Source of the DNA: Cytophagales bacterium
GTDB lineage: Bacteria > Bacteroidota > Bacteroidia > Cytophagales > Cyclobacteriaceae
DNA: 7,405 nt
Assembly: GCA_029262955.1 (NCBI GenBank)
Contig: JAJCYL010000420.1
Coordinates: forward strand, 1-7,405
Direction: 5' to 3'
This document shows positions 1-6,445 of the stretch, one piece after another. The position numbers and the translations under genes are program-made. The notes beneath the pieces were generated by a model, which was not told the DNA's origin, did not search any database, and saw nothing but the letters and a program-made list of their open reading frames with translations. Numbering within the stretch: position 1 is the first letter of the stretch; every line of letters begins with the position of its first letter.

Positions 1-1
1 C

Positions 2-223
2 TTAAAAATCAAATCAGCCGAGGCTGATAACGTGATCCCAATAGTAAAAAGTCAGTTGGAATCCACTACGATTGAGGATGATTTGGTATTCTTCATAAAC
101 ACCACAAAACATTTATCAATTCGGCACTTGACTTCTTCCAAGTACTACCTCACAAAATATTCCGAGTACAAATTGATACCTGGGAAGTATAATGGCTGCA
201 AGGATGTTTCAATTTCAAATTAA
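2..223 (+). CDS. C-terminal part of a gluconate 2-dehydrogenase subunit 3-like protein (small partner of the GMC dehydrogenase)
   Basis: An open frame enters from the left edge and ends at TAA 221-223, leaving 73 visible residues. A GTG at 32 could act as a start, but the frame stays open upstream of it, so I read this as the tail of a longer gene. The tail contains FFINTTKHLS, then LTSSKYY, then LIPGKYNGC close to the end. That order matches my memory of gluconate 2-dehydrogenase subunit 3 family C-termini, where an aromatic/helical stretch and a 'TS' turn lead to a P-G-x-Y-x-G-C motif. In this family the small subunit usually carries a Tat signal and escorts the signal-less FAD subunit to the periplasm; that N-terminal part lies outside the window. 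The GMC gene starts five bases after the stop, which supports the assignment and suggests translational coupling. The family call is from motif recognition only. Confidence 0.66.
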   Translation, partial: LKIKSAEADNVIPIVKSQLESTTIEDDLVFFINTTKHLSIRHLTSSKYYLTKYSEYKLIPGKYNGCKDVSISN

Positions 224-228
224 TTAAC

Positions 229-1920
229 ATGTCGGATAGATCATTTGATGCAATAGTGATTGGAGCCGGAATGAGCGGTAGCTGGTCAGCGAAAGAACTT
301 TGTGACAAAGGCCAGAAAACATTACTCCTCGAACGAGGCAGAGATGTCAAGCATGTCGCTGACTATCCCACTGCCAATATGAACCCCTGGGAATTTGAGC
401 ATAGAGGTGAAATGTCATTGGAAGTTCAAAAGGAAAATCCTTCCATTGCAAGGTGCTACGCATTTCGTGAGGATAATCAACATTTTTTCGTCAAAGACAA
501 GGATCACCCTTACGTTCAGGAAAAGCCTTTTGACTGGATAAGAGGCTACCAGGTTGGAGGTCGGTCAATAATGTGGGCTCGACAAACCCAACGCTGGAGC
601 AATTTTGATTTTGAAGGACCCAAAAGAGATGGTTTTGCCGTTGATTGGCCAATTCGATATGATGACATTGCTGAGTGGTATGACCATGTTGAAAAATTTG
701 TCGGAATAGCAGGTAACAAAGACGGTATTGATACGCTCCCCGATGGTGAATTTCTACCATCCTGGGATATGAGCTGTGTAGAAAAACACTTCCAGGAAGT
801 TGTCAAATCTAAATATGAAGATAGACATGTCATCTTTGGTCGATGTGCCCATCTGAGCGAACCGCAACCAATTCACTATCAGCAAGGTCGATCTATGTGT
901 TTAAACAGGACTGAGTGTGAGAGAGGCTGCCCTTTTGGGGGTTACTTTAATGCGAATTCATCGACCATTCCATGGGCACAAAAAACTGGAAATCTCACTT
1001 TGAGACCGCACTCTGTTGTCCATTCTATAATATATGACGAGAAAAAAGGAAACGCCACAGGTGTCAGAGTAATTGATGCCAATACAAAGGAGGTAATTGA
1101 ATATACTGCGAAGGCCATCTTCCTAAATGCCGGCTCACTCAACACCAATTTGATCCTGTTAAATTCTAAATCTGAGCGTTTCCCAAATGGCCTGGGTAAC
1201 GACAATGGCTTACTGGGCAAATACGTAGCCTTTCATAACTACAGGGCTACAGTGTCTGGGGTCCATGAGGGGCATTCCGACAAAACAACTGAGGGCAGAT
1301 TGCCAACTAGTCCCTACATTCCACGATTTAGGAATGTCTATAAGCAGGAAACAGACTTCCTACGTGGTTATGCCGCTGGATTCAGTGCAAGACGAAGAAT
1401 TGAAACACCCGAGGCTGAGGGCTTAGGTGGGCAATTAAAAGATAGCCTCTTAAAGAAGAAGCTTGGACCATGGCGAGTTGGCTCCCACATGATGGGTGAA
1501 ACTATTCCCAAGGAATCTAATTATGTAAACCTGGATGAAAACAAAGTCGATGAATGGGGTATCCCGCTACTAAATATTTCGGTCGATTATGATGAGAATG
1601 ACGACAAAATGGTTCAAGATTATTTTGAACAAATGACGGAAATGTTTGAGCAGGCAGGATTTAAGGACATTAAAACAAGAGATATTCGGAAAGCTCCTGG
1701 TCTTGACATCCATGAAATGGGTGGTGTTCGTATGGGACATGACCCCAAAACCTCCCTTCTAAATAAGTGGAATCAAATGCACCTTTGCGAAAATGTTTTC
1801 GTGACTGATGGTGCTTGCATGACATCAACTTCCACACAAAATCCTTCTTTAACTTACATGGCAATTGCAGCTCGAGCTGCCAATTTTGCTGTTGATGAGA
1901 TAAAGAGTGGGAGAATGTAA
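229..1920 (+). CDS. GMC-family FAD-dependent oxidoreductase, probable catalytic subunit of a sugar/polyol dehydrogenase
   Basis: This 563-residue protein probably oxidises an alcohol group of a sugar, polyol or similar substrate, using FAD. The dinucleotide-binding motif GAGMSG is at residues 12-17, followed by the acidic end of strand 2 at E35. GGRSIMW (110-116) is the GMC FAD-contact region. Cysteines C224, C230 and C234 form a CX5CX3C set with the spacing of the 3Fe-4S ligands in Burkholderia FAD-glucose dehydrogenase. The C-terminal GMC domain has HEMGGVRMG (495-503), FVTDGA (524-529) and QNPSLT (537-542). H495 and N538 are 43 residues apart and are the expected catalytic His/Asn pair. 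There is no signal peptide: the Rossmann fold starts at residue 7, so export would rely on the subunit-3 partner encoded just upstream. The ATG is 5 bases after that gene's stop and has no clear Shine-Dalgarno site. The length is normal for the gluconate/glucose dehydrogenase branch. The exact substrate cannot be read from the sequence. Confidence 0.93.
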   Translation: MSDRSFDAIVIGAGMSGSWSAKELCDKGQKTLLLERGRDVKHVADYPTANMNPWEFEHRGEMSLEVQKENPSIARCYAFREDNQHFFVKDKDHPYVQEKPFDWIRGYQVGGRSIMWARQTQRWSNFDFEGPKRDGFAVDWPIRYDDIAEWYDHVEKFVGIAGNKDGIDTLPDGEFLPSWDMSCVEKHFQEVVKSKYEDRHVIFGRCAHLSEPQPIHYQQGRSMCLNRTECERGCPFGGYFNANSSTIPWAQKTGNLTLRPHSVVHSIIYDEKKGNATGVRVIDANTKEVIEYTAKAIFLNAGSLNTNLILLNSKSERFPNGLGNDNGLLGKYVAFHNYRATVSGVHEGHSDKTTEGRLPTSPYIPRFRNVYKQETDFLRGYAAGFSARRRIETPEAEGLGGQLKDSLLKKKLGPWRVGSHMMGETIPKESNYVNLDENKVDEWGIPLLNISVDYDENDDKMVQDYFEQMTEMFEQAGFKDIKTRDIRKAPGLDIHEMGGVRMGHDPKTSLLNKWNQMHLCENVFVTDGACMTSTSTQNPSLTYMAIAARAANFAVDEIKSGRM

Positions 1921-2006
1921 ATTCAAGAAAAAGCTCCATGAGTAGGCACCGGGCCAGACATATGACCCAAAAAACGAAATTCGAATCAAATGGATACTTT
2001 AAGCCT

Positions 2007-3329
2007 ATGAAAATCATCACTACCTATTTATTACCTGTTTTAATTCTTTCAATCCTCTCAAGTTGTGCACCAAATCAAGTACTTGAGGACAACCAGGGAG
2101 AGAAGCAATTTATTATTGGGGATATGCTACCCGACGCCCCTGAGCTTGCCAAAAGAGGTGAATACGGAGTGGGCGTACAAACTATTTCATTGCTCAATAA
2201 GGACCAGCTAGACATACTCAATCGCAAGGAAGGCGTGACTCCAAGATATGACAGGCCGCTTAAAATTGAAGTCTGGTATCCGGCTATCATTCCGGATGAC
2301 CAAAAAGAAATTGAAATTTACAATTCAGTACTAGGTAACAATGGAGATAGCCTTCGGCCCATAGTCCCTTTTCAATTCAATGGGAGGTGCTTGCGTAATG
2401 CGAAAGAAAGTCGCTCTGATGATGGGTATCCCCTGGTCATTCTTTCACACGGATACACCGGCACAAGGCTTCTATTTACTTATTTAGCAGAAAACTTGGC
2501 CTCCAAAGGGTATGTAGTAGCTTCAATTGATCACACTGAATCTACTTTTGAAGATGCTGCAGCTTTCAGTAGTACTTTGTTAAATCGTTCTCTCGACCAG
2601 CTATTTGTTCTGAACGAAATTGCGAGACTTGGAAATTCCGGGAGCGGAAGTTTCCTGTCAGGTCTGGTTGATGCTTCAAATACAGGCATAGTTGGTTACT
2701 CTATGGGTGGATATGGGGTTCTCAATACTGCCGGGGCAGGTTATAGCGAAAAGGCCATCGCCTTTTTTCAATCTATAACCGAAGGTAGCGATGATTTGAG
2801 ATTGAGAAGTACGGGAACTGAATCATACCTTAATTCCCAGGACCACCGAATTAAATCAGTAGTAGCATTTGCCCCCTGGGGCATGTCATATGGCGTATGG
2901 GATTCTTTAGGACTTTCAGGGATGAAAACGCCTACTCTTTTCGTAGCTGGAAGTGAGGATGACATATCTGGGTATGAGGATGGCACAAAAGCCATTTATG
3001 ACGGCGCCCGGAATGCGAATCGATACTTGCTAACCTATGTAAATGCACGCCACAATGTTGCGCCAAACCCGGCACCACCTGAAAGCATGGAAGAGGGATT
3101 ACACATTGATGAATATTTACGATACTCCGATTCCGTATGGGATCAAAGAAGGATCAATAATATTAACCAACACTTTGTAACGGCTTTTTTGGGCATTCAC
3201 CTGAAAGACATTGATTACAACGAATACCTTAACCTCAGTCAAAACGCCAATGACGGAGTTTGGAAGGGATTTAAACCTCGAACTGCCGTCGGCCTGGAAC
3301 TAATGCACAAAGAAGCCAGAATGAAATAA
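2007..3329 (+). CDS. Predicted lipoprotein alpha/beta-hydrolase, PAF-acetylhydrolase/dienelactone hydrolase type
   Basis: From ATG 2007 this encodes 440 residues. It opens with a lipoprotein signal: MKIITTYLL, a hydrophobic core, then a lipobox ending ILSSC, with C20 as the lipidated cysteine. An in-frame ATG at 1938 would add 23 arginine-rich residues before this signal. I prefer 2007 because it puts the signal at the N-terminus. The PLKIEVWYP stretch (residues 84-92), ILSHGYTG (145-152), ASIDHTES (172-179) and GYSMGG (230-235) follow the layout of PAF-acetylhydrolase isoform II / COG4188-type hydrolases. S232 is the likely nucleophile, D318 or D319 in GSEDD the acid, and H349 in NARHN the base. 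The protein is probably a membrane-anchored esterase, lipase or lactonase. It lies on the same strand 86 bases after the GMC gene and may share its transcript. Substrate unknown. Confidence 0.86.
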   Translation: MKIITTYLLPVLILSILSSCAPNQVLEDNQGEKQFIIGDMLPDAPELAKRGEYGVGVQTISLLNKDQLDILNRKEGVTPRYDRPLKIEVWYPAIIPDDQKEIEIYNSVLGNNGDSLRPIVPFQFNGRCLRNAKESRSDDGYPLVILSHGYTGTRLLFTYLAENLASKGYVVASIDHTESTFEDAAAFSSTLLNRSLDQLFVLNEIARLGNSGSGSFLSGLVDASNTGIVGYSMGGYGVLNTAGAGYSEKAIAFFQSITEGSDDLRLRSTGTESYLNSQDHRIKSVVAFAPWGMSYGVWDSLGLSGMKTPTLFVAGSEDDISGYEDGTKAIYDGARNANRYLLTYVNARHNVAPNPAPPESMEEGLHIDEYLRYSDSVWDQRRINNINQHFVTAFLGIHLKDIDYNEYLNLSQNANDGVWKGFKPRTAVGLELMHKEARMK

Positions 3330-3354
3330 GATCAATCCACAACCTTGCGAGTTC

Positions 3355-3390
3355 ATCAATTGGTAATTTCAGGGTAAAAAATCAATTGAT
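3355..3390. repeat. AT-rich inverted repeat in the hydrolase-peptidase spacer
   Basis: ATCAATTG at 3355-3362 is matched by its reverse complement CAATTGAT at 3383-3390 across a 20-base loop. The second arm sits inside the self-palindrome ATCAATTGAT (3381-3390), and a related GATCAAT lies just after the hydrolase stop at 3330-3336. A short hairpin, CCACT-CCA-AGTGG, follows at 3412-3424. No poly-T tract follows either structure, so neither is a convincing intrinsic terminator. They could be a regulator site or chance in AT-rich DNA. The rest of the 205-base spacer shows no gene and no promoter I trust. Confidence 0.3.
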
Positions 3391-3534
3391 CCTGGTTTCG
3401 TGAACATGTATCCACTCCAAGTGGTTTACCTTCAGCACTTTTAAATGAAATTTAAGGCCAGAGTATTTATGCCGTTCAGCGCATTTAGATTTAGCTTTTG
3501 ATTATGACTATCGATATTGCGACTATAATTAAAT

Positions 3535-5916
3535 ATGGTAATCTTGAAATATCTCCTCTGCTTTACATTATTAATTCCTTCATGGCTAACCTATGGCCAA
3601 ACTGTTCAAAATCTCTCGGACCTAAAGATCGAAGATATCATGAAAGGTGAGCGATTCGTTGGGTACTCACCTACAGACATCTTTTGGGGCGAGGACAATG
3701 AAACCATCTATTTCAGATGGAATCCGGAATTGGATACCTTGAAGAGTTGGTATAAGGTAGGATCTACTGGACAAGCACCCCAAAAAGTAAGCCTTGAAGA
3801 ACAGAAAAGTTTTGTTCCCGGCGGTCAATACAATCGGGATAGAAACAAAAAAGTCAGCGTTCGGCAAGGTGACATCATTTTATTGAATCTCGAAACTAAA
3901 GCCCAGACATCTATCACCAATACAGTCGTGACAGAAAAGAATCCAACGTTTTCAGGAGATCAAAAAGACATCATTTATGAAAGCAACGACAACCTGTTTG
4001 CCTGGAATATAAGTTCCGGGTCGACCACGCAGCTCACGGATTTCAGAAAGGGCAAAAAGAAAGAAGACAAAAAGGAAAGCCAGGAAGAGTGGCTGGAAAA
4101 TGACCAACTCGCTTATTTCGATATACTTGAACAACGAAAGAAAACCGCTGAATTAACAGAGAAACTAAACGAGGAGCTACAACCCAAAAGACCCTTGGAG
4201 ATCTATTACAGTAAAAAAAGCATTGATGATATCAAGGCAAGCCCTGATTTAAATTTCATCACCTTTCGGATAACGGAAAAGGCATCTCCAAAAGCCACCA
4301 TCGTACCAGATTATGTTACGCAATCGGGATATACAATAGACCTTAATGCCCGATCGAAAGTTGGTAGCCCCCAGGACATCCATATGATGGCCATCTACAA
4401 TGTAGCTCAAGACACGTTTTACCTTGTAAATACAAAGAACATTCCGGGAATTTTTGATAAACCGGAATTTTTAAAGGACTACCATACTGGAGATACACCT
4501 TATAAGGAACAATATGATGAACCAAGAGAGGTGATGATCCTAAGTCCAATTTATTCGAAAGACAGTAAAGCCTTAGTTACCGTACTATCAACTGACAACA
4601 AAGACCGCTGGATTATGCAACTTGATTTAGCCACCGGTCAATTGAAATTGTTAGATAGGCAAAGGGATGAGGCTTGGATCAATGGCCCGGGTATTGGATA
4701 TCGTTCGTTCTTCAATAATGGCAATACCGGGTGGTTGCCTGACAATGAGACTGTATGGTTTCAATCTGAAGAAACTGGTTATTCCCACTTGTATACCTTG
4801 AATATCAAATCCGCCAAAAAGAAGACGCTCACTTCTGGAAAATTCGAGATAAGAAACACCACACTGAGCAAAGATGGTAAATCCTTCTACCTCACGGCCA
4901 GTGCAGAGGGTCCCTTTGATTATCACTATTATCGACTCCCGGTTAAAGGGGGTAAAATGCGAAAAATAACGACAAAGTCTGGCAATCACCAGGTGGTACT
5001 TTCCCCCGACGAAAAGAAATTGGCCATCCGATATTCTTATAGTAATAGTCCTTGGGAACTATACACCATGTCAAACGAGGTAGGTGCACAATTGTCTCAG
5101 AAAACTTCTTCTACTACCGAAGACTTTGAAAATTACTCCTGGAGAGAGCCGGAAATAACCTGGTTCAAAGCAAGTGATGGTATAGAAGTTCCCGCGAGAG
5201 TGTACAAACCAGAACCCGGTAACAATAATGGAGCTGGAGTGATCTTCGTACATGGCGCCGGATACCTGCATAATGTACACAATTGGTGGAGTGGCTATTA
5301 CCGCGAATTTATGTTTCACAATCTTTTGGCTGATAATGGCTACACGGTAATGGACATTGATTACCGAGGCAGCGATGGTTATGGCCGTGACTGGCGGACA
5401 GGAATTTACCGTTTTATGGGTGGTAAAGACCTAAGTGACCAGGTAGATGGAGCTAAATTTATGGTGGAAGAACTGGGAGTGGATACGGACAGAATTGGCA
5501 TGTACGGTGGGTCATATGGGGGTTTTATAACTTTGATGGCTATGTTCACTTCCCCTGGGACTATCAAAAGTGGAGCAGCACTCAGGTCAGTAACTGATTG
5601 GGCTCATTACAATCACAGGTACACATCCAATATCCTGAATACACCTCAGGAAGACAGTATCGCCTATTACAAGAGTTCTCCAATATATCATGCTGAGGGA
5701 CTTGAAGGAAACCTGCTAATACTCCATGGCATGGTGGATACTAATGTTCATTTCCAGGATGTGGTTCGACTTTCGCAACGATTGATAGAACTGGGTAAGG
5801 ACAACTGGGAATTTGCAGTCTTCCCTATGGAGAGTCATGGGTTTGTAGAGCCCAGTAGCTGGACCGATGAGTACAAACGGATCTTCAAACTGTTCCAGAA
5901 TACTCTCAGAGAATAA
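3535..5916 (+). CDS. Secreted S9-family (prolyl oligopeptidase-like) serine peptidase
   Basis: This 793-residue protein starts with a Sec signal peptide (VILKYLLCFTLLIPSWLTYG, cleavage probably just before Q22) with no lipobox, so it should be periplasmic or secreted. Residues about 40-540 form the N-terminal beta-propeller region, with WGEDNETIYFRW, a 'LSPDEKKLAI'-type blade and similar repeats. Residues about 545-793 are the alpha/beta-hydrolase peptidase domain. Visible catalytic elements are HGAG (573-576), DIDYRGSDGYG (607-617, with Y610 the likely oxyanion tyrosine), GGSYGG with nucleophile S660, D735 in HGMVDTNVH, and H768 in ESHGF. The family cleaves short peptides, often after proline. 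I do not see the Glu-Glu N-terminus-anchoring motif of true dipeptidyl peptidase IV in a clear form, so exopeptidase specificity is left open. Residues 171-215 are a Lys/Glu-rich, probably helical insertion. The gene has its own 205-base upstream spacer and no clear Shine-Dalgarno site. It is intact. Confidence 0.92.
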   Translation: MVILKYLLCFTLLIPSWLTYGQTVQNLSDLKIEDIMKGERFVGYSPTDIFWGEDNETIYFRWNPELDTLKSWYKVGSTGQAPQKVSLEEQKSFVPGGQYNRDRNKKVSVRQGDIILLNLETKAQTSITNTVVTEKNPTFSGDQKDIIYESNDNLFAWNISSGSTTQLTDFRKGKKKEDKKESQEEWLENDQLAYFDILEQRKKTAELTEKLNEELQPKRPLEIYYSKKSIDDIKASPDLNFITFRITEKASPKATIVPDYVTQSGYTIDLNARSKVGSPQDIHMMAIYNVAQDTFYLVNTKNIPGIFDKPEFLKDYHTGDTPYKEQYDEPREVMILSPIYSKDSKALVTVLSTDNKDRWIMQLDLATGQLKLLDRQRDEAWINGPGIGYRSFFNNGNTGWLPDNETVWFQSEETGYSHLYTLNIKSAKKKTLTSGKFEIRNTTLSKDGKSFYLTASAEGPFDYHYYRLPVKGGKMRKITTKSGNHQVVLSPDEKKLAIRYSYSNSPWELYTMSNEVGAQLSQKTSSTTEDFENYSWREPEITWFKASDGIEVPARVYKPEPGNNNGAGVIFVHGAGYLHNVHNWWSGYYREFMFHNLLADNGYTVMDIDYRGSDGYGRDWRTGIYRFMGGKDLSDQVDGAKFMVEELGVDTDRIGMYGGSYGGFITLMAMFTSPGTIKSGAALRSVTDWAHYNHRYTSNILNTPQEDSIAYYKSSPIYHAEGLEGNLLILHGMVDTNVHFQDVVRLSQRLIELGKDNWEFAVFPMESHGFVEPSSWTDEYKRIFKLFQNTLRE

Positions 5917-5918
5917 AG

Positions 5919-6347
5919 TTATCCATCAATCCACGTCTCATGGACATGTAGCCATTCAACACCGTTCGGATTACCTTCTTTACTCTTAAACAAAGCTGAG
6001 CTCCTGCGCTTTTGTGCATCATTTTCAGACGGACCTTGCCATTCCTCATAGGTCACCAAACAGATGCCCTGCCCTATCATTTGCCCCTCAAAATTTTTAA
6101 TAAAGATTTTCAAAGGGGGCTCCTTGTCTTTCCACGCTCCATAAGCACTTTTAAGGCCATTCAACAACTGATCCTTCGGTGACATTTTTGCACTTGGTGG
6201 GATAATTCTAAACTTGTCCCCCAGGACATCTGAAAATCGGCTAAACGAATTGTTATCATCAGAAATTTTGGCGTTAAACCAATTTTCAAAAAACAGATGA
6301 AGCGCATCCACCTCTTGCTGACATTGTTCAATCATTGATATGAGCAT
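5919..6347 (-). CDS. Small NTF2-like (SnoaL/DUF4440-type) protein of unknown function
   Basis: This encodes 142 residues with no signal peptide or membrane segment, so it is probably cytoplasmic. An N-terminal helix (EVDALHLFFENWFNA, about 12-26) is followed by FSDVLGDKFRIIPPSA, a helix with LLNGLKSAYGAW, and four or so strands. This order suits the cone-shaped NTF2-like fold, whose usual length is 110-150 residues. The late strands carry TYEEWQ (99-104), RRSSALF (114-120) and EWLHVHETW (131-139). The conserved-looking charged and aromatic residues there would line the fold's pocket. The fold call is inference from pattern, and no enzyme activity can be assigned. The start at 6345-6347 is supported by an AAAAGG-type site upstream; a second Met four codons later is an alternative. 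The gene converges on the S9 peptidase gene, with stop codons only 2 bases apart. Confidence 0.8.
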   Translation of the reverse strand: MLISMIEQCQQEVDALHLFFENWFNAKISDDNNSFSRFSDVLGDKFRIIPPSAKMSPKDQLLNGLKSAYGAWKDKEPPLKIFIKNFEGQMIGQGICLVTYEEWQGPSENDAQKRRSSALFKSKEGNPNGVEWLHVHETWIDG

Positions 6348-6354
6348 AGTTATA

Positions 6355-6360
6355 CCTTTT
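6355..6360 (-). promoter_or_regulatory. Ribosome binding site of the NTF2-like gene
   Basis: Read on the - strand, AAAAGG ends 7 bases before the ATG at 6347-6345. It is the clearest Shine-Dalgarno-like site in the window and favours this start over the Met four codons later. The other genes here have no comparable site, as is usual for Bacteroidota. Confidence 0.5.
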
Positions 6361-6373
6361 GCTCGAATTTAAT

Positions 6374-6397
6374 GTTAATCTGTATTAACTGTATTAA
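6374..6397. promoter_or_regulatory. Candidate operator: overlapping inverted and tandem repeats in the divergent spacer
   Basis: GTTAAT-CTGT-ATTAAC (6374-6389) is a perfect 6-bp inverted repeat with a 4-bp spacer. It overlaps CTGTATTAA repeated head to tail at 6380-6388 and 6389-6397. The block lies between the divergent starts of the NTF2-like gene (6347) and the membrane-protein gene (6446), where a shared regulator or promoter element would be expected. A dimeric helix-turn-helix protein could bind such a site. The sequence is AT-only apart from a few bases, so chance is a real alternative. I could not place a convincing Bacteroidota -33/-7 promoter for either gene. Confidence 0.4.
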
Positions 6398-6445
6398 TTT
6401 TTGGAGCCTATAAGGCATTTAACGAACTTCCAATTTTATTAACCG

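Noticed and set aside
32..223. Complete 63-residue small protein starting at GTG 32
   Set aside because: The frame is open to the left edge, and the residues resemble the C-terminus of a larger subunit, so a partial gene is more likely than a complete small ORF.
1670..2020. Open - strand frame of 116 codons crossing the end of the GMC gene
   Set aside because: It lies antisense to the conserved catalytic domain of the GMC enzyme, and its translation has no recognisable domain or normal composition. It is a shadow frame.
3412..3424. CCACT-CCA-AGTGG hairpin as a terminator for the hydrolase gene
   Set aside because: The stem is only 5 bp, there is no T-run after it, and it lies more than 80 bases beyond the stop.
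3491..3500. TTAGCTTTTG resembling the Bacteroidota TAnnTTTG promoter element
   Set aside because: It has one extra T relative to the consensus, and there is no convincing TTG element about 20 bases upstream.
3524..3529. TATAAT hexamer just upstream of the S9 peptidase ATG
   Set aside because: It lies only 5 bases before the start codon, so it cannot act as a -10 box for a leadered transcript. AT-rich initiation regions give such matches by chance, and Bacteroidota use a different -7 consensus.
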